DNA from: Cerrena zonata
Lineage: Eukaryota > Basidiomycota > Agaricomycetes > Polyporales > Cerrenaceae
DNA: 64,000 bases
Direction: 5' to 3'
Assembly: GCA_038087015.1 (NCBI GenBank)
Contig: JASBNA010000018.1
Coordinates: 186,001-250,000, forward strand
Each line of letters begins with the position of its first letter. Within the stretch, counting starts at the first letter, position 1. The notes beneath the pieces are model-generated. The model did not search any database, was not told the DNA's origin, and worked only from the letters and a program-made list of their open reading frames with translations. A program made the position numbers and the translations under genes. Shown piece after piece: positions 33,237-44,582 of this stretch.

Positions 33237-34038
33237 TATGGTCGATTTTCGCAAGAGGGTACACTACACAAGAGGTGACGGTTGAGAATGGGACACTTGA
33301 TGAATATGTGGAAAATGACCTGTGGCGAACCATAAGATCTTGAGATTTTATGTTATTTCACAATTTCGACAAGTGAGACTATGATACCTTTGCCGTGAAC
33401 CATCCCCTGAAAAAAAAGGGCCTCACCTTGAAGTTCGTCGTGAATCGATTGTAATTGCGGTATCATGATATCAAGAGACATCAGGACGTTATCTATACAT
33501 GCTGTGGTTCGGACATAACCACTGGCATCATGAATATGATGCAATCTGCATGTACGAGAATACATACGGGATGGTATGTTGGGATTGTCATTTGGTCCCG
33601 AGATGAAGCTTGCTGACCTCAGCCGTCTTGTCATTAGATGATAACTTGGAAGTCCTCCGAGCGGGATGTTTCAAGTACTTCGAGCGAGGCGAGGAATGTA
33701 TCAACGGCCCCGTCTCCCTTCTCTCTAGGTACGTCCATGCTTAACCTGCTTGTCAATGCCTCACTAAAATGTTCACCTGTCGTATACAATCAGCTCAGAC
33801 CCCTTCCTCCTATTCCGTCACTTCTTCGTTGTCGCTTTCTACTCTATCTGGATCATGTTCACTCACCCTCAACCTCGCATTACTTATCTCTGGCATACCA
33901 ATACACAATCTAGCCCGTCCCAGAAGTTCGAAGTTCTACAAGGTTACTACAGTGACAACGAAAAATAGAAACGGGGATTGGCCCTCCAGTTCGAAATGTA
34001 ATGTAATCAATACAAAGAGAATGCAGATCAAGATAAGG
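33237..34038. other. Intergenic with a minor ORF
   Basis: A minus-strand frame of 93 codons with ATG at 33634 (MTRRLRSASFISGPND...) is possible but has no domain and no splice signal. Otherwise nothing seen. Confidence 0.3.
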
Positions 34039-34668
34039 TTATGTGATTTTATGGCGAATGTGTGGACTACTTGTAGGGTACGGGGCATTGTGAGATACTC
34101 GTACCCGGTAATCACCTTTGGCTGCCGGTGTACACACCGCAGGTTGGGTGTTAGTGACCGACCATATCACATCATGTGAAACACAAGATTGTCTAAGCCC
34201 AGACAAAGAAGTATCGTTGCGACGCTCCTTACTCTTCACCTCTTCAGCAATAGATCGGAGTTCTGGGTGCGGGAGTACAGGTGCTGAGACTTGTACGCCC
34301 TTCCTGTCCTTATAAACGCAGTCCCTCTGCCCATAATAGCTATTCAACAGGCATGTCAACGCGGTAGAACGTCGGATTGACATTGACGGCTCCCTTACCA
34401 GTGAGTACAAGGACCTACATGGATCATGTCACCGAGTAAGCTTATTATAACAGGAATTGAGAAATACAAACTCACCAGTACCATCGCATTTTCGCTTTTC
34501 TTTACGACAAGCGATACACGCCTAGAAGATCGTGATCAGAATCCACAATCCAATTCAAGGAGACGATCATAATCATACAATCTGTAGGCGTTTGGCTTTC
34601 TTCGGCCTGTCCGAGCGACCTATGGCTTGTGAAGAGTTACTAGAGGACATGCTGCTTGATCGACGCAT
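34039..34668 (-). CDS. Short Zn(2)Cys(6) binuclear-cluster protein (150 aa), with a 16-nt micro-exon
   Basis: Exons 34668-34579 (90 nt), 34521-34476 (46), 34414-34399 (16) and 34339-34039 (301) total 453 nt, exactly 151 codons. The splice gives the canonical fungal Gal4-type cluster CX2CX6CX5CX2CX6C, preceded by a basic RPKKAKR stretch; the 16-nt exon supplies the fourth and fifth cysteines. Such clusters bind DNA as CGG-containing sites, usually as dimers. What is odd is the length: family members normally have 500-900 residues with a middle homology region, whereas this one ends about 100 residues after the cluster. It may be truncated, have further exons I missed, or act as a short repressor. 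A plain read-through of the genomic frame misses the cluster entirely. Confidence 0.75.
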
Positions 34669-35329
34669 CAGCTCAATCCACCATCATTACGATCACCTCT
34701 ACTTACCCTCCAGACCTTGTTAGGATATCCAACGATAAGCTATGGAAAGATGGTGGTCAGAGTCAAGGAACTATCTGAGAGTCTTACTAAGACTTTCCTG
34801 TCAACGGATTTACAGCTTTCGGCCTCTGACAGTCTACATTCCATGTCCAGCGGCAATAAAAACATGGCGAACATGCGTTCGAGACAGTTCATCGCCCATT
34901 TTACTACCCTGAGACAATTCCTCGGCTGCGTTAAATATCTCAACGGTGCTATAGAGAGTATTACGAGTCAAGAATGACCAAATACTAGTCATGCATGGTT
35001 TTATCTTGACAAGATACACATTGTCCAGGGACTAAACGATACGTGAGACAATACACAGTTCGGATTCAAACGCGCGACGAAGGTACGAATCTATGACATT
35101 CGGTTTGATGTCTTTACCATAGAAAGTAGCATCTCCCCAATGGTTGGCGAGGGATGTACGCGATATGAACCTTGCAAGACACAAGATCAGACCCGTGATG
35201 CGCCTTGCGCTGTATTCCCACATTCTAATCAGCACAAGAAATATGAATAACTCAAGTTGGGAAGGCTTACTACAGCAGTAGTCCCGAAGTCAAGAAGAGG
35301 GAATATTTGTGTTACTCACACAGCTCGTG
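34669..35329. other. Intergenic
   Basis: Short frames only. One plus-strand frame (34717-34977) has helical, Ser/Leu-rich content but no ATG at its start. Nothing further supported. Confidence 0.35.
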
Positions 35330-36089
35330 TCACATTCGTCTATCAATTGTCAGCTTCTGCGTTGTCCTAACTAATTCTGACGACTCCCTATTATTGAGTC
35401 CAATCGACACCTCGTAAATGTCCTCCAATGTCTTCGTACTTGACGCGTCTTCACGTCTAGATTCAACGTCAAGCCTAGATGGAGCATCGTCGGCTGCCAA
35501 GGGGGTTTCTTAAGTTACCAGATACGCATCTCCGCATGTGTCATAACCCTGCGCAAGAAGTTCCAACTGTTATTGTCCGGAACCAAGGCTCCTGATCCAA
35601 CGAGACCATAGATAGCATCCCATTCAGAACCCATGGATGGGTCGTTAGAACGTCTATGGGTGTCGATACCGTACGCGGTGAGTATGGTAGAGTCATTAGC
35701 AAGTTGGTATGAGATGAGATCGTTGTTCTGGCCGGGGAGTGTCATTGATTGTGGAAAGACGGGTGAAAGATCCCATTGTAAGTTTTGAAATGGACGATAA
35801 GTGGGCTGGGAAGTGTAGGTCGCCTTCCAGTTGCCGTAGAACCATCCAAGTGGAGAGGCAACCTAAGACAAGGATGTTGTCGGGTTTGAATCGATGCTTG
35901 TTGGAAGGCGTACTTGTACTTTGTGATTCAAACAGGATGTTCAATTCAAGTAATTGATGATCGAGTAAAGTCCTTACCTGCGTTTATATCGCATGGTACA
36001 CTAATGGCATTGGTCGTATCTACACCGCTACCAGCGAGCACTGTAACCACAGCAGATATAACAAAAATTATAGTCCTGATATCCCGCAT
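35330..36089 (-). pseudogene. Lipocalin-like secreted protein, decayed paralogue of 49872-50712
   Basis: The minus strand aligns along most of its length with the intact gene at 49872-50712 (LPGQNNDLISYQLAND against LPGQNNDLTSYQLSNV; GIDTHRRSNDPSMG against GIDTPRRSNDPSLG). Three lesions are visible: a frame change before the VASPLGWFYGNW segment near 35853, a one-base deletion after NNSW (near 35556) and a TAA replacing the Tyr of the VIYETP motif near 35512. Similarity continues beyond the stop for about 60 codons, so this is loss of an ancestral gene and not a short functional version. ATG at 36089 and a signal-like N-terminus are still present. Confidence 0.75.
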
Positions 36090-36556
36090 GGGTGAATAGT
36101 GTCTGCAAAGGAGTATGAATGGAATCAATGGTTCTGCATCTGGGCGACTCGATAAGGTTAGTAAGAATCATGCCTTGACATACGATGCACTTCATACATC
36201 CTTTCGGGGATATTAACTTCGAATTATGATAGAAGAACTGAGATGGCAGGAACCTGAATTTGAATTTGTAGCCGTCATGGTGCACCATTGTCCAGCTCAG
36301 ATAACACCACGACGTGCAACTGTCGTTGGCTTCTATGTGATGTGACCCCGACGGTGAGGCCGCACACCAAGGTGCAGCACCGAGAGGTAACCCTTGTCAG
36401 TGGCGGGCCTCTAAAAAGGCCCTCCATCCAGCGACATTGATTCTTTTCCTCTTGTCCTCCATCTTCCCCGTCGACGACGTGAGTGAGCTGGTTTAGCACT
36501 TCAACCCCTTTTGCTCCTGACAAGCTCTAGGTATAAATCAATAACGTACCGCGGGA
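36090..36556. other. Intergenic between divergent genes
   Basis: A TATAAAT at 36532-36538 lies only about 20 bp before the ATG of the following gene, unusually close. Nothing else seen. Confidence 0.4.
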
Positions 36557-36820
36557 ATGAAGTTCTCTACCACCGTCATATTAGTGGTCATCACCAGTCT
36601 CTTCGTCATGGCAGTTTCTGCCTCCATTACGCAAACCGTCATGAAGGAGGACAAAACGATGAAATGTGCCCCCAAGGGTTCATTTTGCATCGGGCCTAGT
36701 AGCTCGCCTTGTTGTGTTGGGCTGAAATGTTCGTTGATCGGCAACGGAATTGCAGTAAGCATTTTCAACTATAGCAACTCGTAAAGATGAGACTTATGTT
36801 TGACCTAGGTTTGTACTTGA
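36557..36820 (+). CDS. Small secreted cysteine-rich peptide, knottin-like (69 aa), copy 1
   Basis: Exons 36557-36754 and 36809-36820 (intron 54 nt) total 210 nt, exactly 70 codons; the last exon adds only Val-Cys-Thr. The N-terminus MKFSTTVILVVITSLFVMAV is a strong signal peptide. The mature part has six cysteines in the order C-C-CC-C-C (CAPKGSFC, SPCCVGLKC, final VC), the layout of inhibitor cystine knots. The reading that ignores the intron loses the sixth Cys. A close paralogue lies 1.2 kb downstream on the same strand. Function unknown: such peptides in fungi include secreted effectors and protease inhibitors. Confidence 0.75.
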
Positions 36821-37955
36821 CGGAGACCTAATTGAGCAACTTTTAGTGGCGTGTAATACAAGGGTGATGGCGGAGTGTTTATAGATATACCCATTTTAGT
36901 TGAGGATACGTGCATTTCAAACCGTTATTTTTCAGTTCCAACACGATGCCCAACCAATTAGTGGAGTTTGGCATAGAACACGAATTGACTTTCGCGATGA
37001 CCTTGCCAGTGACTGCCAATTGCAAGTTACCTATGGACTGGTGCCAATGGCTCAATATGGAGCGCTGACCCGGTTACCGGCGGCAGCAGAATAACCGCGT
37101 TACCTAAGCTTTCGGTTATGACGTCACAGTTGGTTTGCACTTGGACGGCGAGCCTGAGTTTCTTTCAACCAAAATCCTCCGAATCACGACTCATTAATCC
37201 AGAATGATATCGTATGAATTTTACCTAGCCTTCTTTCAGACTTGGACTAGTTGTGAACGGCTAAGTCCTGTCAGTTTTTCACCATGGATCGCAGCATTTT
37301 CTCGGGGGTGTCTCGCTATTTGACGATTGTCCAACCCTATCGGACTACTCTAGACAGGTTGAATGTCATGAAGCCACACATCACACACCCAATAGCAACG
37401 CTATGTACGTATTCGTATTCTTATCTATATCTTATTAAGCCAGCATATGACGTAGGGCGATGAGCTTCGAGTCGAAGTATATTTCCGAACTTCTTCGAGA
37501 AATTCATCAAATTCTATCACGGAAAGTTCAGCAATTTATCACAACAAATCTCTCTCTATGGCTAGTCTCATGGCTTCTTGCATTGGTATCGGACTTCCTG
37601 GCGTGAATTTAGTCCTTTGTATCGGTTGGTATCCCTAATTAAAGTGGACTTTGCTTCCTCTAACAACACATCTGTAGATGGAGAGTACTCACTGGGTCCA
37701 TTTATCGGGAGATTTATGTCACAACCGTCATCGATACGATATCACGCCGCTGTCAAGACTACAGCGGTGAAGTTATCGAAGGGAGTCTCCGCGGCAATGT
37801 CAGAAGTCTGAGCGTATAAAATGGGCTCCAAATATTCTCCTTCTACATCCCGCAAACCAAGTCTCCAGTCCGTACAAGTGAGTGCCACCTTCTCTACTTT
37901 CTGCGATCTCCTGCTGATATCATGACCTTTATAACATCGATCCAACAAGTTCGCT
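36821..37955. other. Spacer between the two peptide genes
   Basis: No gene recognised. It contains the TATA box of copy 2. Confidence 0.4.
37815..37822 (+). promoter_or_regulatory. TATA box of peptide copy 2
   Basis: TATAAAAT, 134 bp upstream of the ATG at 37956. Confidence 0.5.
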
Positions 37956-38251
37956 ATGAAGTTTACTTCTTCTGTCGTCCTCACCGTCACTGTCAGCCTT
38001 TTCGCCGCCATGGCATCGGCTTCCATCATCCTCCCTTCTAGTCTTACTAAACGAGAATGCGGAGAGGAGGCAGAATTCTGTCTGCAAACAACAGGGACTA
38101 TGGGATGCTGCCCAGACTTCGTATGTTCCCCCGCTGTCAACGGTATCCCTTTTGGAGGGGTAAGAATCTCTTTTATCATCCGTCTATTTACCTTTGAATA
38201 TTTACGTGTTCCCTCCAGACATGCGTGCCCAACACGACTGACGATGACTGA
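37956..38251 (+). CDS. Small secreted cysteine-rich peptide, knottin-like (78 aa), copy 2
   Basis: Exons 37956-38159 and 38219-38251 total 237 nt, exactly 79 codons. Signal peptide MKFTSSVVLTVTVSLFAAMA matches copy 1 almost residue for residue in character. The six cysteines have the same C-C-CC-C-C order (ECGEEAEFC, GCCPDFVC, then TC in the second exon). Unlike copy 1, a dibasic Lys-Arg stands directly before the first cysteine region (SLTKR), a likely Kex2 processing site, so a propeptide may be removed. As in copy 1, the intron separates the last cysteine, at the equivalent place, which shows common origin. Mature sequences are strongly diverged while leader and cysteines are kept. Confidence 0.75.
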
Positions 38252-38607
38252 AGAGAAGGTACTAGGCAGCTCGTACTAGTGCGAATGGCAGATTGAAAGC
38301 ATCATATATCTCATTCAGCCGATTTCGAGTTATGGTATTAGTATGGCCAGTATCATACAATACACGTTTTAGGTTTCGTTGTTCATATTACACCTCTGAA
38401 CCATTCGTCCGGACATACTTCTAAGATCATGTGAAAGACCTCACATTGAGAAATTGTCCGGCGCGATCTGCAAGCTACGGCCTCGCTTATCGCCATTGCG
38501 ACTCCTACCTCTTCCTCATCCGAGCCATCAGAATATGTCAAAAGTGGACTTCGCCGTCCGAAATGAAGTTTCTCTATCCTGTCTGCGATAGTCTCGTTTA
38601 GTTGAAG
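38252..38607. other. Intergenic between convergent genes
   Basis: Nothing recognised. Confidence 0.4.
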
Positions 38608-39903
38608 TCATAAGAAAATTAGGGAAAGACCAACCTTGCCATATGGCCAGATCTCATGTTGTACGACACCAGGTTTGAGGCTCTGAAATGCCTTGTCGAA
38701 AACTTTAATGGTATCCTCGATACTCGGGCCAGTGCGAAGGGAGTCGTCTTTCCAGGTGAATTTAACAAGACGAAGTTTTTGAAGACGCCGAAACCCTTCA
38801 CGAAGATCTTCACTAGGTATTTCCATCGTGGATGTGGGGTAGAGGATAATGAGGACGTTAATGATCTCGACTGACTCGGGTGCCGCCATGAGTACATCAA
38901 TGGCTGGGTCCCACCCTCCAAGGTCAGGCCAATCAGCTACAGTGAGCTCGAGAGAAATCAGTTTGGTTGAAGACAGGAGCGAAGTCCAACGGCCCTCCAG
39001 TCCCTCGCCTGGAATAAGAGATGAGATTCCAGAAAGGCTAAAGATTAAAAAGGACATACTCCATGGTAAGAACGTTCCCACATTCAGGGTTTGGAGAGCA
39101 GTGGCAGCATGGAAAAGAAAATCAAGGTCGCGAAAACGACGTGAAGATAAGAAATCACCATTCACGTGAATAGTGTGGATACTTGTATGGGAGACAGCGG
39201 ATACCAAAGCCCGTATCGACTCCGTGTCAAGGTCACCGTATGCACCCAAGAATTGGAGAGGGAAATCTCCCACTTTTTCCACACTTAGTACAGGTTCTTC
39301 AGCGTCTTCGGAAGGAGTAATAAAATCAAGGAGCAGGAGTAGAGGGTTGATGGCATTGTCGAACTGAACAGGATCGATACCTTGGTGGAGCTCAAGCTTG
39401 CGAGGACGAAATAGCTGTAATAATGGTGGTATGCACTTATGAACGTGGTGGCATTTCTGTAGACAAAGCGAATGTAGGGTAAGGTGGCTCGAAGGTAAAG
39501 GGTATTCTGGAGCATCCAAGAGTAGCTCGGCGTACTGGATCGAGAGGAATTGTAACGATGTGAGATGAGCCGTCACTCGGGACAAATTCGCGATTGTTAA
39601 AGTCAAGGTGGTCGGAGTGGAGGGTCGGTGTTCTTCGTTCGGGTTTATATATTTGGTCATATCCATTTGCACCATGCGGATGTTAACTGCGAAGGGCTGG
39701 TATTGGGTCAGATCACAGAAACTGGAAATGTCGATGTATGCATCTCTGCGATGGGTGCTTTTGATGGTGACACACCAGAAGCGGTGTTTCCTGGATGTCC
39801 TGAGTAGACACATAGATGAAAGACCACATTGCTTAAGAGCGGTTATGTCATCGGAGATGAAACCCAAGATATAGTCAAGAATCTCTTGAGGAAAGATACC
39901 CAT
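38608..39903 (-). CDS. F-box/leucine-rich-repeat-like protein, left copy
   Basis: ATG at 39903, stop TGA at 38608. The first 45 residues (FPQEILDYILGFISDD then LKQCGLSSMCLLRTSRKHRF) are a degenerate F-box, followed by irregular leucine-rich segments (LHSLCLQKCHHV, LQFLSIQYAELLL) as in basidiomycete F-box proteins, which recruit substrates to SCF ubiquitin ligases. The uninterrupted frame includes a probable 51-nt intron (GTATGT..CCAG, near 39050) that is a multiple of three, so both spliced and retained forms stay in frame; the paralogue at 47747 has an intron at the same place. Spliced length is about 414 residues. The copy is intact. Confidence 0.75.
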   Translation of the reverse strand: MGIFPQEILDYILGFISDDITALKQCGLSSMCLLRTSRKHRFWCVTIKSTHRRDAYIDISSFCDLTQYQPFAVNIRMVQMDMTKYINPNEEHRPSTPTTLTLTIANLSRVTAHLTSLQFLSIQYAELLLDAPEYPLPSSHLTLHSLCLQKCHHVHKCIPPLLQLFRPRKLELHQGIDPVQFDNAINPLLLLLDFITPSEDAEEPVLSVEKVGDFPLQFLGAYGDLDTESIRALVSAVSHTSIHTIHVNGDFLSSRRFRDLDFLFHAATALQTLNVGTFLPWSMSFLIFSLSGISSLIPGEGLEGRWTSLLSSTKLISLELTVADWPDLGGWDPAIDVLMAAPESVEIINVLIILYPTSTMEIPSEDLREGFRRLQKLRLVKFTWKDDSLRTGPSIEDTIKVFDKAFQSLKPGVVQHEIWPYGKVGLSLIFL

Positions 39904-41393
39904 GCCTCGTCGAAATTGGAGCCCGGACTAAGGGCTCTGTGTCAAGGTAACAACTCGATGAGCTCTGATATTCACCCACGGACTGATATGAGACAAAGGA
40001 CCGACGTTTCCCTACAGAGATGATACGACAAATTTGATGCCGATTCGAATGTCTATGAGCATTTTGTAAGACAATAGGAACAATTGAACGGTTGAGTAGT
40101 ACTCTGGAAAGACTTACCGTAAAGTTCTATCACCTTCACTGATTGAGCTCTATTTTGGGTGGATAACGTTAAACCGAAGTTGTGCTTGGAAAAGTTAGGC
40201 ACTAGCTCGGAAACGAGATAGTCGTTGAAACGTTGAAGTTTCGAATTCACAACAACCGACAGGCGCTTGGAGTGCATTTGAATTTCCCGATTTGGAATGC
40301 AAGAATGTTCGCCTCATCAACTCTGCGGCTGTGAGACAGAATCTGCTTGCAGGAATATGAGAAAGTTATGAGTCCGAATAGAGATATGAGCCTGAAGTAC
40401 AGAGTTAGGAAATGTCAGCTTTACATCTCCGTTCACCCCTCCGAAGACACACACGATGGCGTCGAAGGAGGTGAAGGGAAAAGGAAGAGGAAGACAATGA
40501 TGGAGAAAGAGGCCAGAAGAAATAAAAAGGCCAAGAGGGTTTCAAAAGTGGAGGGGTAAAGGTGAGGTATAAAGGTCACTAAGTATACTAAAAGGGGTTC
40601 ACACAATCACGCAAAGCCGATTCATCTAAATAATGTTGACCCAAGGCTATGTTAACAGGAACTTGGGCTTGAAACTTGAAGATACGGCTGGCCTTGAGAC
40701 TGGTGTTGATCCTCGACATAGATATAGACTGCATTCACTGTCTTCGGGAGTGAATGAGAAACGAACACGAACCCATACCCCGCCCGACGTTCGCTTCGCT
40801 GAATCCCCGCTGTTCTGTCTTCTGTCTGTCTATCTTCTGTCTTCTTTGTGTCGTACGGGTGGAGGGATACCGCAGCTAAAGCATTGAACGAAGGGGCATA
40901 AACCATACTGAGCGGCCCCCGTACTTCCGTCAGGGACCTTCAACCCAGATGGTTACCCCTTCGCCATCGTGAACTGAGAGTCCCGTCAGTGGCAACACAG
41001 AAGCGTCACCCTCGCCATGCAGCCCAACCACCCAGCAGTCCAGCAAGCCAGACGTGCCAAACAGCATGAACGCAATAGACGAGTTGTTCTGACCCTCCCA
41101 GCACTCTGGCGCAGTTGTATACGAGGCGCGAAACCCCACCGAAGAAGAATTCCGCTGAGTTCGTTGTCGAGGGGAAGTGGTGGTTGAAGAACAAAGAGAG
41201 ACGAAGGCGGCGGGGGATGTTGAAGTTATGGCCAGCCTCGCGCACGTGAGGGGCGGGCTTCTTCGATCAGTCGGGCCAACCTCGATCGAAGGAACCTACT
41301 TTCTCGCCACAGCGGTCGCACGTATCACGCCAGTGTCAAAAAGGCCCGGAGAAACATGAGAGGAACACGAGTAAGATTAGCAGACTAAGATAC
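39904..41393. other. Long intergenic stretch, possible short exon
   Basis: A minus-strand frame from ATG 40277 (MHSKRLSVVVNSKLQRF...) reaches a canonical GTAAGT donor near 40116 after about 54 codons; I found no following exon. A Lys/Arg-rich plus-strand frame at about 40440-40560 (GKRKRK, NKKAKR) may be chance. Otherwise nothing. Confidence 0.3.
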
Positions 41394-42539
41394 TCAGTTG
41401 TAGCGAATCTTAGTATCAACACCCTCGTAAAGCTGATCCCGAATCACCCAAGGGTCCATGGTCCACATTCGTTTCTGGAACACGAGATGTTCAACTACAC
41501 GTTTAGGGGTCTCCTGGGCCTTGACTATTTGACCATTTCCGTTGTATAAGCTCAGAGTCTAAAGAAGAAATCACTATATAAGATTTCTTGATAGGTCACT
41601 TGAGAAATGACATACCTGATTGGTGTCGAATTTGACCAATGCCTGTACCAACAAACGATTACCAAACTTTGGATCTTCCATGCTCAAGTTGGCTTCGATT
41701 GCACGAAGACTAACAACCCTACATGGCTCTTTGTCGTTTGAGCCATGATACTGCCAGCGGAAGATCGCACGGTGGTCACGACTCTGTAACATTTTAAGTA
41801 ACCGGTTTCGGTAGACGTCGGACGTATATTTCTTTATGAGCTTTTCGTCACCACTGAAGTGAATTTGAAGATAAATATTATGTCATAACAGTAATAATGG
41901 TGTATAACGCACGTTGCTACAGCCGTTTGAACTTCTTTGTAAATGTCCGAGACCGTTTTGCGGAACGGCGCGAGCCACGGTGTGGTTTGCACCTTGAAGA
42001 TCTGTGGTGAGAGTGATTTTGTCCCCCTGACTTCCGGGAATCCTCTAACTTTTGCTATTTCGCGCATTCTGAATTTTCATATAGTTAATATGGTCATGTA
42101 TGTCATAAAGAACATTGACATACGCCCAAACATTCTTAATTCCATTCCTAATATTGCCCCACGACACTGAGCTAGTGGGCACATGAAGGTCTTCCTTGGA
42201 TATGCAGACAGTCAGTGTTATTCAGAGCCTCTATGTAGTGTTTTACGCACCAAGAAGGTCCATTGGCTGTGACCAAACATCAAACGTGGCGACATTCTCC
42301 ATCTTCCGTATCCAGTCAAACTCGTCCAGCCGTTCCTTTGTTGACAAGTTCTTGCGCTCTTCAATAATATCTTCTTTCGACTTCCTTTTCTTCGCTAAAG
42401 TGGGTCGAAGTTGAGCTTGCAAGTTGCTTGTTTTTGCGGTGGCTGCTGCTGAGGCATGACGAGCATATTTTGGTGACCAGTAGTGGGGATGTCGTAGTAG
42501 AGACAGTTTAGAGCATGTCGTCCGTAGGTATATGGACAT
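41394..42539 (-). CDS. Tim44/mL45-like mitochondrial protein (304 aa), five exons
   Basis: Exons 42539-42251, 42190-42124, 42068-41913, 41853-41616 and 41558-41394 total 915 nt, exactly 305 codons. The N-terminus (MSIYLRTTCSKLSLLRH, Arg/Ser/Leu-rich, no acids) is a mitochondrial targeting sequence. The C-terminal half shows the Tim44-like domain: LAPFRKTVSDIYKEVQ, WQYHGSNDKEPCRVVSLRAIE, LLVQALVKFDTNQ, then VVEHLVFQKRMW and PWVIRDQLYEGVD. This arrangement, with the last segment nearly at the end, fits the large-ribosomal-subunit protein mL45 / Mba1 branch, which tethers the mitoribosome to the inner membrane, better than Tim44 itself. I give no gene symbol because that choice rests on memory of the family. 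Confidence 0.8.
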
Positions 42540-44582
42540 TTTATAAGCCCAAGTTTAAGTTACTGGAACGATGATAAACAGAGGTCGCTGTAATTAACAT
42601 TGTGACGGTGCTCTAAGTTTACTCGTCACTAACACGTGATGACTGTCACACCACAAATCCGTCACACCGCGTGTCAGCACTTGAATTGGGTAAACAAGGT
42701 TCTTGGTTTCTTACCACGAAATCACAATATTCGGCTCGTCGTAGCATACTTTTCATCATGATCAAGTTGAACCATTCCACAAGAATCTTGTTCTTGGTCC
42801 ATGGCTACGAACTGCCAGTGGCACTACCATGCTTGGTACTCGCATCCACTCACCCAAACACTAGTACCACGAAGAGGAAGGTTTGATCTCCCAACTATTA
42901 CGCCCAGTTGACAGATGGTTGTCACTCAATACTAACGATGGCGAAGGTGCTGACCTCCAATAGGAATCAGAGTCGGGTCTTGAGTGATAGTTCAAGTTTT
43001 CTGATCTTGGAGCATATAGGCTCTTCGAGGTTAGAGGTACTATATCGTTGTGTTGCAGCTTCCTTTGCGACAGCCGGATCTACTAATGTATCCGACCATC
43101 CGTACAGAGTATCCCTCCCTGAGAGCGCATACATCGTCCCGGTACGGGCGATATCACCCCGGATTGCTTTCTCACTCTGTAAATAAGTATGTTCGTTTCT
43201 GATAGTTAACCCGGTCCAAAGATTCCCAGTATGGGAGTAAACTATCATTGACCTTCCCAGCTAGGTTCGATGAGGTAACCCAGAAATTATGCCTATGATC
43301 GTTCCCTTGATTGGAGGGTCCGTCACCACCGACCATCTTCTCTGCGTTCTACAATTTGCTACGTCTCCCGTATCTCTTGCTTCTAAACTTCCAATCCGCA
43401 GCATACAACTTGTTCGATTTCCTGCCACAAAAATGAGTGTGGTATTAGCCAAGTGAGTCAAACGTAAACTATGCACCGCAGCTGGTAAGTAAAATTGCCT
43501 TCTTAACAGAATTCCAAACAAGATGATGGAGCTTGTCATGCACATCCTTTGACCGAACTAGAAAGTCTGTACACAAATCAACGGAAGCGAGATCGTTCCG
43601 AGAAGGTGAGCTCATAATTGGCCGCGCATAACGTTGTATAACGTCGTGGACAGAAGGTGAGAACGTCTGTCACTTGTCATCACCGAAGGCAACTAACCCG
43701 ACATCATCAACGAACAACCAAAACCAGACAACACGAAGCTAACCACAGTGTGCAACACCCGATCCATCATCGCGTTATAGCACTCCACCTGACTTCTACC
43801 CATGGAGGTAGTTGCCAAGATGCGAGTGCAATCTCAATACCTCTGACAGATTCCCGCGGCGGTAAGTACCAGTCAAAATTCAACGTTTCACCAGTCTCGT
43901 TCATGACAGCTTCCCGGGACTCTAAGGGTTAAGCGATGACTTTCACTGCGAATTACAAGATGTGGCGCGAGACAATGAGGCTAATAGACCGACCGATAAT
44001 TGCCTGTCCGGCGCCGATCGAATTTCGCCAGCGCAAACAGACTTTGGACTTTAGTTGAATCAGGGGCCACGCAGATAGGGTTTTACGACGATCATCAGTG
44101 ACCTATATTCCCCTACTTGGTGGAGTAGGTTTTCCCTGAACCCGCCATCGGTGATTTGGTAAGTACAGATGAATCATTAGAAATTACCTCCGTGAACTGC
44201 ATCTCGGACGAGAACAAGCTGGAATGGCTTGGTTTGTGCCCATACCTTTTGGATTGCCTGGGTGAGCTCTCTTATCCGTTCCATCGCAGGTTTCCCCAAT
44301 GTGTTATCTCTTAGCTCGATCGTTGTGGTTTGTAGACTCGTATCAGACGCGAACTGAGCGGAAACATCTTCGGTCGTGTGTATTGACTTACCAAATCTGA
44401 GCCAACGCTGAAATGCCAAGCCCAAACGGGCCGACCAGAATCATCAAAATGGAATCACGGTCAACGGCGCTTTGTGCATGTGCCGAAGGGCGGCTGTACA
44501 ATGACGACAATAATATTTACCGAAAGAGATTTGTAGACAGCTTGGTCCCTTTCCTCTTACCAAACACTCCCTCCCTTGGGCC
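42540..44582. other. Intergenic with doubtful minus-strand ORFs
   Basis: Minus-strand frames at 43248-42967 (EKAIRGDIARTGTMYALSGR) and 44425-44177 (helical, ends RDAVHGGNF beside a GTAATT donor) look somewhat protein-like. I could not connect them to other exons or to a family. They may be remains of genes or exons of one that I missed. Confidence 0.3.

Noticed and set aside
40440..40560. Lys/Arg-rich frame resembling a ribosomal or nucleolar protein tail
   Set aside because: Purine-rich DNA gives such residues in one frame by chance; no upstream exons.
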